DNA of 64,000 bases, taken from positions 1 through 64,000 of the forward strand of contig CAYVTD010000001.1 in the NCBI GenBank assembly GCA_964454445.1, written 5' to 3'. A program made the translations under genes and the position numbers. The stretch comes from CAYVTD01 sp964454445 (lineage in GTDB: Bacteria; Bacteroidota; Ignavibacteria; Kapaibacteriales; UBA2268). The notes under the pieces were generated by a model that worked only from the letters and a program-made list of their open reading frames with translations, was not told where the DNA came from and ran no database searches. Shown piece by piece: positions 45,384 through 55,500 of the stretch (the first letter of the stretch is position 1; each line of letters opens with the position of its first letter).

Positions 45384-45580
45384 TGTTTTTTCTCTAGTTA
45401 AATTGATTAATGATTAAAAAATTATTTAAAGATTTTTTATTTTGATTACTTTATAGCATAATTCAAGATACCATATACATTATAAATTCGTTTAGAATAA
45501 TTAACCCTAAATTAACTACTTATATAAGTCATTAATATTTATATGTTTATGGATGATTAACACTAAGAATTATATTATTA

Positions 45581-45610
45581 AATATAAATATAAATATAAA
45601 TATAAATATA
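45581..45610. repeat. Tandem AATATA hexamer, five copies
   Basis: Five perfect copies of AATATA between the TonB receptor and the small anchored-protein gene. Hexamer copy number could vary by slippage and shift spacing in the receptor's upstream region, whose ATG on the minus strand is at 45383, about 200 bases away. Confidence 0.6.
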
Positions 45611-45646
45611 ATTAATACATAGATCAGAAATAAATTACTTATAATG

Positions 45647-46180
45647 TTAAGCAAACTTGGGTGGGGGCTTCGGTGGTGTAAAAAAAACTGAAATGTAATT
45701 ATCAACAAAATTACAGTAATTCAAAGTTAAATCATTTAAAGAGATAACATTATTGTCGCTGTTCCATTTATCGTAAAACATAGAGAATTGAAATTGTTGT
45801 AGTCTTTTTACGTTTTCTTGATAGACCGGATCTTGATTTATCTCATCGCTTACCAGTCTGCGCAGCTGGCAATTAAGTTGAGTCTCTTTGTTGTCGGGCC
45901 AGCACACCAGATACAGCGAATCGCCGATTATCTGCTTTTCAACAACATCATACATTTGCCCGCTATATTCAAATTCCTTAGAGTGTTCCCATCTAAGCAG
46001 TGTTTCCGATTCATTTTTGGAAAAGGTAAACGAAACAAGCTCCGATTTATCCATTCCGTCGATCATTCTATGTTTTACTTGCCGTTTGACCTTTCTTTTT
46101 TGAATTTGCAAATAAGTATAGGTGCCAATGAAGGGAAAAAGGATACTGAAAATTAATAATATGCTAAGCAACTTTTTCAT
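45647..46180 (-). CDS. Small membrane-anchored protein of unknown function
   Basis: 177-residue protein with an N-terminal hydrophobic segment (about 5-24, LSILLIFSILFPFIGTY) that anchors it or serves as an uncleaved signal, a basic stretch KRKVKRQVKHR, then a soluble domain and a Pro-rich tail FFTPPKPPPKFA. I do not recognise the family. Its position just after the Ogg2 gene (6 bases) and upstream of a TonB receptor gene suggests envelope assistance to the receptor, but the spacing could be incidental. Confidence 0.6.
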   Translation of the reverse strand: MKKLLSILLIFSILFPFIGTYTYLQIQKRKVKRQVKHRMIDGMDKSELVSFTFSKNESETLLRWEHSKEFEYSGQMYDVVEKQIIGDSLYLVCWPDNKETQLNCQLRRLVSDEINQDPVYQENVKRLQQFQFSMFYDKWNSDNNVISLNDLTLNYCNFVDNYISVFFTPPKPPPKFA

Positions 46181-46186
46181 ATTATC

Positions 46187-46810
46187 TTATTTCAATATTT
46201 CACCAGTTTCATAACTCCAGAAAAGAAGGTCGAGTTCGTCGATTGATATCGAAATTTCTTCTGAAAAAACTGTAAAAAGAAACTCGATATCTTTATATTT
46301 TTTTTTGTTTAAACTCCTAGGAGGTTCGAGAATGACTTCGCAAAGTAAAAGATGCTTTAAAACATGCCTATCAAGAATGGCAAGTCCTTTTTTACCAATA
46401 TTTCTAAGAAAATGGGAGCTTTCTTTCATTCCCATTCCCTTAAAATTGTCGATAATCCAATCTCTTATTTCAAAAATTGATATTTCAGAGTGCAAAACAT
46501 CGCTAATTTGAGGAAATAATTCTTTCGCACTCATCAATCGTTCAGCTTTTTCGTTGTGAAAGCGTATGTAATTGTCAGGATCCCTTAGAATATCAACAGG
46601 ATTCAAATTATTGTTTAAAAAATCGAGTTCCTTGAGCTTTTTTTGCACAACGGCAGCAGACTTTGCCTTTGATTGAGGAGTACAAATACAATAGCAAAGC
46701 TCGTAAAAATACTCATCTTCTGCGACAGCCGCAAAATCAGCAAGACGCTTTTTTATTGGTTCTTTGAGCAATTGATACTTGCTATAAAGCATATTTGGTA
46801 GAAATGCCAT
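46187..46810 (-). CDS. N-glycosylase/DNA lyase, Ogg2-type (8-oxoguanine)
   Basis: 207-residue bifunctional 8-oxoguanine DNA glycosylase of the Ogg2 family, best known from archaea such as Methanocaldococcus and from some thermophilic bacteria. The helix-hairpin-helix catalytic motif is intact: GMGMKESSHFLRNIG with K129 (Schiff-base nucleophile) and LDRH with D147, the same positions as I recall for the M. jannaschii enzyme. FYELCYCICTPQSKAK near the N-terminus is also family-typical. It removes 8-oxoG and nicks the strand, complementing xth at 21.8 kb. It lies 6 bases upstream of the small anchored-protein gene and 67 bases after the repeat protein gene, all minus strand. Confidence 0.88.
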   Translation of the reverse strand: MAFLPNMLYSKYQLLKEPIKKRLADFAAVAEDEYFYELCYCICTPQSKAKSAAVVQKKLKELDFLNNNLNPVDILRDPDNYIRFHNEKAERLMSAKELFPQISDVLHSEISIFEIRDWIIDNFKGMGMKESSHFLRNIGKKGLAILDRHVLKHLLLCEVILEPPRSLNKKKYKDIEFLFTVFSEEISISIDELDLLFWSYETGEILK

Positions 46811-46877
46811 ATACTTTCCAATAAAAAAATATCTAAAAAAGTGCTAAAAATAAACGGAACAAATCGTTACGACAACA

Positions 46878-48557
46878 TCAGCTTGCTATTTCTCGTTCGA
46901 TATCTTGAATACGCTCATTTGTTTCGCGCACATTGTTTTCTTTTTCGCGAATTCTAAATTCGATGGCAGAAATCGCCTCTTCGGCTTCGCGCTGTGCTTC
47001 GTAATTGCCTGTAGCGGCGTCCATTTTCGCTTTTTCTTCCTCCATTTCTTTAACGTCTTTGGCAATCGATTCTTCAATCCATTTCACTCTTGCCTGCAAA
47101 TTAGCAAGGATAGAACCGAGTTTTTTCGATTTTTCCTCCCTTTTGTTATCGCGGTATTCTTCGCGCAGTCCGTCGAGCTTGCTGAAGCAATCGCGGATGG
47201 CCTGGAAGAGTTCATTGCGATGAACCCTTTTCAGCTTTAATATCTTAACGTCATTTTGAATTGCAATTAAAATATCTCTTATCTGCCTGAAATCGTTTGT
47301 AGGATTAATAGTTTTTTCCACATCAGAAACTTTTTCTTTCAATTTGGCATAATTATCGGTAGCCTCTTTTTCGAAATCTTCGCGTTCCTGCTCTTGCCGG
47401 TTGTTGAGTTCTTCAAAACTATTACGGATATCGCCATAAAGCTTATCGCGTTGAGTTTTCGTAAGCCGAGTGCCTTTGATTAATGCTTGGGCGCTAATCA
47501 GATTCTCACGCGCTTGCTTGAAATCAGTGCAGTTGTTAGCAAAGCTAACGGCTTTCTCGACATTTGGCAAAAGCATTTCATAGTTTGAGTTGCACTCTTC
47601 GTCGAATTGCTCACGGTCTTCGTCCTGGCGCTTGTTAAGCTCTTCGAAAGCCTCTTGGATTTTCGAGTAAAGCTCTTCACGCTGGTTGCGTAAAAGGCGT
47701 AAACCTTTGAATTTTTGCTGGGCGGCTATAAGCTTTTGTCTAATTTTCCGGAATTCGTTCGATGCATAAGCAAACTGCACAGCATCTTCAACCGCCGACT
47801 TCAGATTGTGGTAATTTTCGATACATTCCATTTCAAAGCTTTCGCGCTCTTCATTTTGCCGCATATAGAGTATCTCGAAAGCTTTGTTAATGATTTCAAA
47901 AAGCTCGCGTTGACGTTCGTTTTCCAGCCGTGTTTTTTTGAATTGATCTTGCACTTCGAGCAATGCCTCGCGAGCATTGCGAAGGTCTGTTGCCTCGTCA
48001 AGATATTTGACAGCGGCATCGATTTTTTCTTTTATTATATTATAATTATCATCAAATTCCTGCTTTTTCTCTTTTTTATTATCTTCATACGCTTTTTGAA
48101 TATTGCTGAAAAGCGTTTCGATGCGCTCGAAAAGGAGCTTTTTTTGTTCTTCATCAAAATCGAGATTTTTAAGGATTTGCTGGTTTTCTTTCAGTCGTCC
48201 TTGGATTTCACGATGTCTTTTGCCTTCTTCGAAAAGCTTGCTGCAACAGTCAATATCTTCGTTTAATTCTGCAAAAATATTATCCGAGTTAAGATCGCTA
48301 AAATTTGCATAAGGGAAATGAATCTTTTTCTTGGGCAATTCCTCGGATTGCTTGCTCTCGAAATCGCTCATTTTATAGAGGATCACGCAATTATCCTCAA
48401 CTTCTTGACCGCCTTTGTCTAAAGGTGTTATAAAATGAGTGAACCACTCGTCAGTTGTACTATTCTCTTCGAATTTCTTCGCTGTAAGGGCGCACATACC
48501 GTTCTGGCGCTGCCAAACTTGTTCTGTTAGTTGATTTGCAAATTCCACTGTTTTCAC
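46878..48557 (-). CDS. HNH-like domain fused to DUF349-like helical repeats
   Basis: 559-residue cytoplasmic protein. The N-terminus reads like a degenerate HNH: WQRQNGMC22ALT, then H41FITPLDKGGQEVEDN56CVIL (His, Gly-Gly and Asn spacing as in HNH folds). From about residue 113 five helical repeats of about 77 residues follow (starting near 113, 191, 269, 346 and 423), each with a long charged coil such as RQREELFEIINKAFEELNKRQEEDREQF-type words; this pattern matches DUF349. The C-terminus (about 490-559) is a coiled coil. The repeats may form a long rod or bind RNA/DNA; no catalysis is proved because a single His and Cys alone do not make an HNH nuclease. It is the first gene of a likely operon with the Ogg2 glycosylase. 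Confidence 0.7.
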   Translation of the reverse strand: MKTVEFANQLTEQVWQRQNGMCALTAKKFEENSTTDEWFTHFITPLDKGGQEVEDNCVILYKMSDFESKQSEELPKKKIHFPYANFSDLNSDNIFAELNEDIDCCSKLFEEGKRHREIQGRLKENQQILKNLDFDEEQKKLLFERIETLFSNIQKAYEDNKKEKKQEFDDNYNIIKEKIDAAVKYLDEATDLRNAREALLEVQDQFKKTRLENERQRELFEIINKAFEILYMRQNEERESFEMECIENYHNLKSAVEDAVQFAYASNEFRKIRQKLIAAQQKFKGLRLLRNQREELYSKIQEAFEELNKRQDEDREQFDEECNSNYEMLLPNVEKAVSFANNCTDFKQARENLISAQALIKGTRLTKTQRDKLYGDIRNSFEELNNRQEQEREDFEKEATDNYAKLKEKVSDVEKTINPTNDFRQIRDILIAIQNDVKILKLKRVHRNELFQAIRDCFSKLDGLREEYRDNKREEKSKKLGSILANLQARVKWIEESIAKDVKEMEEEKAKMDAATGNYEAQREAEEAISAIEFRIREKENNVRETNERIQDIEREIAS

Positions 48558-48965
48558 CGTAGTTTAATGTAAAATAATGTAATGTTTTAAAATGAGATTT
48601 TCCCAAACATCAAATATACTATTTAATACGAAATTGGCAAAATAAATTTATTGAAACTAACACACATCTGTCCAAAACAAATTAATAACCGCTAATGACA
48701 AAGATAACATTAATAAGTTTATTTTTAAACAAGTTAGTCTGAAATAGATAAAACCTTCCGAAGGTTCCAAACCTTCGGAAGGTTTACGAAAAAGACAGAA
48801 AGAGGGATTGAATATAAAATCTTATGATTAAGTGTCTTAAGCCATTGATTTTGTCCCGGCAATCCAATTAGCATATCAAACAGCTTATGAAACAATAAAC
48901 AAACTCTGTTTTCAGTCTATATATAGCTATTTATTATTATTGCCTGTATTATTATCATTGATTTT
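48558..48965. other. Divergent intergenic gap with palindrome
   Basis: A 408-base stretch upstream of both flanking genes. Besides the palindrome at 48751-48785 I see no gene, RNA or strong promoter consensus. Both flanking genes should have their promoters here. Confidence 0.4.
48751..48785. repeat. Perfect 16-bp-arm palindrome in an intergenic gap
   Basis: AAACCTTCCGAAGGTT (48751-48766), three-base loop CCA, and its exact complement AACCTTCGGAAGGTTT (48770-48785). Each arm is itself nearly palindromic (AACCTTC/GAAGGTT). It lies in the 408-base gap between the divergent repeat-protein gene and the unknown gene at 48966, so it is not placed as a terminator of either. Confidence 0.8.
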
Positions 48966-49580
48966 ATGAACAAAATAGAACTTATTAAATGGTTTCAAGA
49001 GTTGATCTCTTCTCGGGACTATCTTGATCTAGACCAACAAACCATAGAATTACTCGATAAGGATATTGCCATTTATCTTGCTAAATACTATCAAGATAGC
49101 GTTTTAATCAAGTTACCGCCATTTGAAATTGCTTTTTTCGAGTGGATGAAGCAAGTTGATTACTCTGCCTGGAGCGATCTTTGGGCATCGAAAGATATCG
49201 TCAATTCAGACGAACAACATAATGAACCATATATAGTTAGTATTTCATTCCTGCCAAATTTACTCGATAAACACAGAGGTTTTCCAATTTGCGATTTGCT
49301 GGAAGTTGATAATTATTATTTTACTGAAGATCATATTGTTGGCAAAGAATCAGGCTTCTTGCTTGATTCTATCAAAAGTATGTTCTTGGAAAAGAAAAAA
49401 CTTACAATAGCACAGATGCTATTGCTCGAAATCAGCTTTTTTCCCATCGATATATGGCACTTTGCCTACAAACACAAGCTCGATCTGAGCGATGCTAAAA
49501 ATGCTGTTAAAGAACTTGTGGACGACAATGTCTTGTTGCATCTTGTTTCTGCTGAACACATTGCTGGGTTTATTGAATAA
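48966..49580 (+). CDS. Protein of unknown function preceding aspartokinase
   Basis: 204-residue soluble, acidic protein with no signal or membrane segment. It begins MNKIELIKWFQELISS and is helix-rich, with long runs of alternating hydrophobic and acidic residues and a conspicuous FEIAFFEWMKQVDYSAWSDLW aromatic patch. No motif is recognisable. It starts at ATG 48966 and ends 45 bases before lysC on the same strand, so co-transcription with aspartokinase is possible. It may be a lineage-specific gene. Confidence 0.65.
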   Translation: MNKIELIKWFQELISSRDYLDLDQQTIELLDKDIAIYLAKYYQDSVLIKLPPFEIAFFEWMKQVDYSAWSDLWASKDIVNSDEQHNEPYIVSISFLPNLLDKHRGFPICDLLEVDNYYFTEDHIVGKESGFLLDSIKSMFLEKKKLTIAQMLLLEISFFPIDIWHFAYKHKLDLSDAKNAVKELVDDNVLLHLVSAEHIAGFIE

Positions 49581-49625
49581 ATTTATAATATTCTAAAGAT
49601 TTATAAATGTTGAAATGAGCAAAAT

Positions 49626-50963
49626 ATGATTGTGATGAAGTTCGGAGGCACATCAGTCGGCGATGCTCAAGCAATGCTCGATTGTTACGAAATTATTAAA
49701 AAATACAAGAATTACAACCCCGTTGTCGTTTTATCTGCTGCCTCCGGCACGACAGATAAGCTAATCGAGCTAATTAAATCTGCAGCAAATAATTCGCTTG
49801 ATAATTCACTTGAGAAAATCGAAGATATTCGCTTAAGGCATATTTCTATTGCCGAGGAAGCAATTAAATCAGATCTAATCAGAGAAGAAACAATCGAGAA
49901 AATTGATTTTTTGATGATGGAATTAACTCGACTTGCAGAAGGAGTTAATTTGTTAAGCGAATGTACACCCAAATCGCTCGATGCAGCAGCAAGTTCCGGA
50001 GAATTGCTCTCAACAACATTATTCACGGCTATATGCAATGATCATTCGCTTGGTGCAGAGCTTGCCGATGCCCGCCAGTTTATGAAAACCAATAATAATT
50101 TTTTGCAGGCACAAGTCGATACTGATTTGTTAAAGAAACTAGCAAACGACCTTCTCTTAAGCAATTTACACTCTGGAAAAATCGTTATTACACAGGGCTT
50201 TATTGGCAGCGACGAACAAGACAGAACAACAACACTTGGCCGAGGTGGTTCTGATTACAGCGCTGCCTTGATTGGTGCTGCTTTATCGGTTGAGGAAATC
50301 CAGATATGGACTGATGTTTCAGGTGTTATGACTGCCGATCCTAAGATTGTGCCAGGCGCTGTTACTAACACCCATTTAACTATCGAAGAGGTTCGTGAAT
50401 TATCTTTTTTTGGCGCCAAAGTACTCCATCCCGAAGCAATCAAGCCCGCTATTGATGCAAAAATACCTGTGAGAGTGCTTAACACAAAAGAACCAGAAAA
50501 CGAAGGCACACTTATTTTGCACAAATGCGTCTTCGACAAACCAATGATTAGAACTTTTGTTTTAAAAGAAAACGTATATATACTATCGCGAACGCTGACC
50601 CACAAGGAAGATGGTTTTAAAATCCTCTCTGAGACAATTTCCAAATTCGAAGCGGAGCACATTAAAGTATATGCGTCTGCTGCCGCAAACACAAAAACGT
50701 TAATAATAGTAGAAAAACTAATAAATATGGAGCTAATCACTCACTTTAACAGTGAAAAATGTTCGCTAATCGCACTTTGCGGCGTCAATCTTGCAAACGC
50801 AAGCAAAGAAAGATCTTCAATCCTGAATAAAATAACTGAAACTCTCGATGGCATTTCTTATTCTGCCTTGTTGTTTGGGGTAAATACAAATTCTGTTGTA
50901 ATCACAATGGAGCCGGAAGATGCAAAAAATGCAATAATTTTATTACACAATGCTTTACATTAG
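49626..50963 (+). CDS. lysC: Aspartate kinase
   Basis: Phosphorylates aspartate, the first step to lysine, threonine, methionine and isoleucine. The 445-residue monofunctional enzyme begins MIVMKFGGTSVGDA (the KFGGTSV phosphate site) and has TLGRGGSDYSAALIGAAL, WTDVSGVMTADPKIV and SFFGAKVLHPEA; a C-terminal ACT-type regulatory region lies at about 310-445. Feedback control by lysine or threonine is expected from the ACT domains, but which ligand cannot be read. It lacks a fused homoserine dehydrogenase. It converges with the MBL hydrolase gene with only 13 bases between stops. Confidence 0.94.
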   Translation: MIVMKFGGTSVGDAQAMLDCYEIIKKYKNYNPVVVLSAASGTTDKLIELIKSAANNSLDNSLEKIEDIRLRHISIAEEAIKSDLIREETIEKIDFLMMELTRLAEGVNLLSECTPKSLDAAASSGELLSTTLFTAICNDHSLGAELADARQFMKTNNNFLQAQVDTDLLKKLANDLLLSNLHSGKIVITQGFIGSDEQDRTTTLGRGGSDYSAALIGAALSVEEIQIWTDVSGVMTADPKIVPGAVTNTHLTIEEVRELSFFGAKVLHPEAIKPAIDAKIPVRVLNTKEPENEGTLILHKCVFDKPMIRTFVLKENVYILSRTLTHKEDGFKILSETISKFEAEHIKVYASAAANTKTLIIVEKLINMELITHFNSEKCSLIALCGVNLANASKERSSILNKITETLDGISYSALLFGVNTNSVVITMEPEDAKNAIILLHNALH

Positions 50964-50976
50964 AAAAAGGTATAAG

Positions 50977-51576
50977 CTAAATTATCTTGCTTTTCAACAC
51001 ATTTTTGAGAGTATTCTCTATCATATCGGAAACATTTGCAACAAAAGGAGGATCGTGCCCGGTAAAAACTTTCTTAATGTTTAAATGCGTTAATCGCTTA
51101 AGCACTTCAACATAACTACTTTGATATGTACCACCTGGAGAATTTATGTTCAAAGGTGTATCTCCTGCAAACAAGGTAGCTTCGCTTTCCACATAAACAA
51201 GTATCGAGTCGTTGGAATGACCAGGAGCATGCATTATCACTCCTTCACTGTCGCCAACCCTGATTTTCATACCCTCATAAGCATTCGTATCCACGCCTGG
51301 GAGCATTTTAAAGGCAATCACTTTAGGATTATAAAGCTCCTTTATATATTTCAGCCCACCGAAGTGATCGAAATGCTCGTGAGTTATGATGATTTGCTCA
51401 ACTTTCCGCTTGCCGACGCCAGTAGAGCTCATTTCTCTGATTTCATTGAGGATAAACCCATCTGTGCCAACATCGATTAAAGTATTAACGTCATCAATGG
51501 CATTCCAATTGCCTCTAACATAATAAACATTACAAGAGTAAACACTTGGGCTTTTTTTTAGAATACTGACGCGCAT
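50977..51576 (-). CDS. Metallo-beta-lactamase-fold hydrolase
   Basis: 199-residue MBL-fold protein with the binuclear zinc motif THEHFDHFGG, a further His in MHAPGHSNDS, Asp in LFAGDTPLN, and the last His in FTGHDPP. No signal peptide. Members of this small MBL group hydrolyse thioesters, lactones or glutathione adducts; substrate unknown. It lies 3 bases after the CheR-like gene, so the two share an operon. Confidence 0.87.
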   Translation of the reverse strand: MRVSILKKSPSVYSCNVYYVRGNWNAIDDVNTLIDVGTDGFILNEIREMSSTGVGKRKVEQIIITHEHFDHFGGLKYIKELYNPKVIAFKMLPGVDTNAYEGMKIRVGDSEGVIMHAPGHSNDSILVYVESEATLFAGDTPLNINSPGGTYQSSYVEVLKRLTHLNIKKVFTGHDPPFVANVSDMIENTLKNVLKSKII

Positions 51577-51579
51577 AGA

Positions 51580-52185
51580 TTAACCTAATTTTTGAAAAAC
51601 GTTTGCATCGCTAGCCAAACGAACAAACTTGTGCTTGTTTTCTTCTGGCATAGCTTGAGTCTGTTCTGTTGCAAAAATTCCGCCTGGAGCTAATGATTTC
51701 CAAAACATATCGATGACTTTCACCCTTTCTTCAGGCTGGAAATGTAAAAGCACATTCTTGCAAAAGATTAGATTATAACCTGCATCAAAGGGAGCAAGAG
51801 TCAACAAATCGTGTTTGACAAACTTTACGCGTGATTTTATCATATCATCTATTGAATACATATTCTCTTCGTCTTTCTTGTGAAAATACTTCTTGAAAAC
51901 ATCTTCAGGAATTCGTTTCAGCTCGTCGTAGTGATAGATCCCGTTATTGACAATTTCAGCGAAAGCGTTGTTTTCGTCGATATCACTTGCGTCTATTAAG
52001 ACTTTTTTAAATCCAAAATAGCCCATTTCTTCGGCAAGCATAATTGCAAAAGTATATGGCTCGGGACCCATCGCACAGCCTGCATCCCAGACCTTTATCT
52101 TGCTGAAACCTTCCACTGTTGGAAGAAAATACTTTATTATTTGCGATATGGTATAGCTATCTCTGAAAAAAAAAGTAAATGCCAT
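51580..52185 (-). CDS. Short CheR-like methyltransferase
   Basis: 201-residue SAM-dependent methyltransferase of the CheR group. It begins FFRDSYTISQII and shows the SAM loop VWDAGCAMGPEPYTFAIML (CheR usually has G-x-E-E-P-Y-S), DASDIDENNAF, LIFCKNVLLHF and a GGIFATEQTQAM end. The usual all-alpha N-terminal domain of CheR (about 70 residues that bind receptor tails) is missing, as is the beta-subdomain pentapeptide-binding extension. It may therefore methylate a different target, perhaps with a partner protein. The GPEPY variant keeps the Glu-Pro-Tyr core. It overlaps operon-wise with the MBL gene. Confidence 0.78.
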   Translation of the reverse strand: MAFTFFFRDSYTISQIIKYFLPTVEGFSKIKVWDAGCAMGPEPYTFAIMLAEEMGYFGFKKVLIDASDIDENNAFAEIVNNGIYHYDELKRIPEDVFKKYFHKKDEENMYSIDDMIKSRVKFVKHDLLTLAPFDAGYNLIFCKNVLLHFQPEERVKVIDMFWKSLAPGGIFATEQTQAMPEENKHKFVRLASDANVFQKLG

Positions 52186-52503
52186 TGCTTGCTCTCCAAT
52201 TTATTCCTGTGGTTTTACAAATATAACATTGCAAATTAATAAATTATTTTATAGTTTTAAGAAAAGATACTAATTTTTTATAATTTCTTTTTAAAATCAA
52301 TAATATACTGAGGTTATCCTTAATAAAAACAATAATGATTTGATATTTACAGTTATTTTTTTAAGGTTTTTTTGTAATTTATTATTTCAATAAAAAAGAG
52401 ATTGATTTTTTCAAGTTTTATTATTATATTAATTTTTAATATTTTTTAAAATGAATAATAAGTTATAGACAAAAGCTGCAAATCATAGTTAGAAAAGCCG
52501 GAA
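52186..52503. other. AT-rich upstream region of the PAS kinases
   Basis: 318 bases, extremely AT-rich, between the divergent CheR-like gene and the kinase gene. Nothing beyond homopolymer A/T runs and probable promoters is supported. Confidence 0.4.
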
Positions 52504-55500
52504 ATGAGTGAAAATACTAATCAAAACCAGGAATCGAGAGAATCGCTTGTTCAGGAGTTAAATAAGCTTAAATCAGAAAATGCAGAGCTTATCGAGCAAA
52601 TCGAGAAACAGGTAATCGAACGGGAAGCTGTCGAAGAAAGTTTTCGCCGCCAGAATAATGTCCTGTTAAAGCTCAACGACTTTTCATTAGAATTGGCATA
52701 CAAGCCATATCAAGAGGTCTTCTCCTTAATTGTTACCAAAATAAAGGAATTTTACAATGTTAAAGGCGCATGGATAACATCTTACGACGAAAAGAATTCG
52801 GATTTGATAGTCGAGTATTCGAGCTTGTCGCTGGAAGAGAATAAAAAATTGACAAAACTCTTGGGAAGAAGGCTTTTAAAAATGAGGGTGCATGTCGAAG
52901 AAGTTCACTACAAATGGATGACTACAGATATTGTCAGCAAGATGTCTTCTGTCAATGAGCTTACTTTTGGAGCAATTCCTAATTATGTGGGCAAGGTAAT
53001 AGAAAAATTATTCGATGTCGGCTGGTTTCTTGGTTTGGCTCTTATACACAAAAATAAGCTGCAAGGGACCCTTATTCTCATGGGTGGTAAAAATCATGAG
53101 CCACCCGATAGAGATGAAATAGCCGCTTTCGGAGGTATCGCCTCAAACGCCTTGGGCAGGAAAAAAGCTGAAGAATCACTTCAGGAAAAAGAGCAGAATT
53201 ATCGCGAGATTGTCGAATCATCCCTTGATACAATAATGATACTTGATGCCGAGACAGGACAGATTCTCGATGTCAATTCGTCTATGTTAAAGATGTATGG
53301 CTATGAAAGCAAGGAAGAAGCATTAAACTGTTCAATCGAAGAGCTTAGTGCAAGCAAATATGGATACAATCAGAAAAAAATCGATGAAATGATTCAGAAG
53401 GCTCTTGAATCAACAATTAATAGTTTTGAATGGCTTGCTAAAAAGAAAAATGACGATATTTTTTGGGTTGAAGTTACTTTAAAGAACATTCTGCTTAATG
53501 GAGAGAGCAGAATTTTGGCTAATCTTCGCGATATAGATGAAAGAAAACGTGCAGAACAGGCATTGCGCGAAAGCGAATATCGCTTTTCCGTGCTTTCAGA
53601 ATCTGCTTTCGAGGGTATTGTTATTTCCGAAAATGCTGTTATTATCGAGCTTAATCAGAGAATGGCTGATATGTTCGGTTATGCAAGAGAAGAAATGATA
53701 GGCATGCCGGCATTAAAAACTGCAGCGCCAGATTCTTATGAAATCCTTAATAAGTATATAGTCATGCCAGATATCGTAACACCTTATGAATACAATGCCA
53801 TACGCAAAAATGGCGAGATTTTTCCTGTTGAAGTTAGAGCGAAAAATATCCCATATAAAAACAAAACAGTAAGAGTTACTTCCATTCGCGACCTTACTGA
53901 ACGTGCCCTGGCTGAAAAACAACTGCGACTTAGCGAAGAAAAGTTTTCTAAAGTATTTTCATCGAATCCATCTGCTGTTTTTATTTGTGATATTTACGAC
54001 GGAAGCCGGTTTGTCGATTGTAATATTGCTTTCGAAAAATTAATTAATTATAGCAGAGAAGATATAATTGGCAATACCATCGATGAAATACAGTTCTTTG
54101 CCGACCAGAATCTTTTTTCAGATATTTCAGGTAAATTGAAGGAATCAGGTCATATTCACGATTTGGAATTTGTTTTCAAAAAAAGACAAGGCGAGCTTGC
54201 CACTGGAATTCTTTCCGTTGAAACTATCGAGATAAAAGACAGAACTTATGCTATATTTTCAATTAAAGACATCACAACCCGAAAGCAAGCTGAAGAACAA
54301 ATAATCAAAATAAAACAGACCTATCAGGATATATTTAATACCATAATAGAGGCAATATATGTATTAGATGAAACAGGCACTTTTATTGAAGTCAACAAAA
54401 GCGCTGAAAAAATGTATATGTGTAGCCGGGAAGAACTCATCGGTCAATCTCCTGCCACTGTAGCAGCCCCAGGATTAAACGACTTGCAAAAAGTGAAAGA
54501 CATGATGAATTTAGTACAACAAAACAATATCCCAGCTAGATTTGATTTTTGGGCAGTTCGAAAAAACGGCGATGTTTTTCCGAAAGATGTTATTGTTAGC
54601 AAAGGCAAATACTTTGGAAAGGATGTGCTAATTGCTACTGCAAGGGACATTACCGAACAAAAAAAATATGAGCAAGACATACAAGAATTAAACGAGAGTT
54701 TGGAGCGAAAGGTCATCGAAAGAACTGAAGAATTGCAAGAGGCACTTAAAAGAATTGAAGAGTCTAATGATGAATTAAAACTATTGAATGATAGTATTGC
54801 TGACGAAGCACAAAAATTGCTAATTCTTAATGAAAAACTGGCGGTTTCGGAAAGTGAACTAAGAATTGCCAATCAGACTAAAGATAGATTCTTTTCGATT
54901 ATTGCACACGACTTGAAGAATCCTATCGGAGCAATCAGGAATATGCTCGAGACATTTAAGCTTTATTACAAAAAAATGAATCAGGCAGAAGTCGAGAAAC
55001 TCATAATTGCTTTACACAATTCTTCAAATCACACAGTTGAATTGCTCGAAAACTTATTGCAATGGGCAAGGATTCAATCCGATAAAGTCCAATTTACTTA
55101 CATTAAATCTTCAGTTTCAGAAAGTGTTTATCGTTGTTGCAACACACTCAAAGAGCTTGCTAATCAAAAGAACATTACATTTTCCATCGATATTCCCGAC
55201 CAGCTATTTGGTATTTACGATGTTAATTCCATAGATGTTGTGCTACGCAATCTAATCACAAATGCTATTAAATTCTCTAATCATGGTGGTAGTATTGATA
55301 TCAAAGCGCAAGCTAATAAAATTACAAAAGACATTTCATACAGTCATTTGAATATTTACGCTGCTAATGCCATTGTTGACAATCGACAGAATATAACAAT
55401 CGTAATAAAGGATAATGGGGTTGGAATGCCAGAAGATGTAGTAAGCAAGTTGTTCAAAATAGAACAGAATATAGTAAGTCCCGGAACCAGCAACGAAAGA

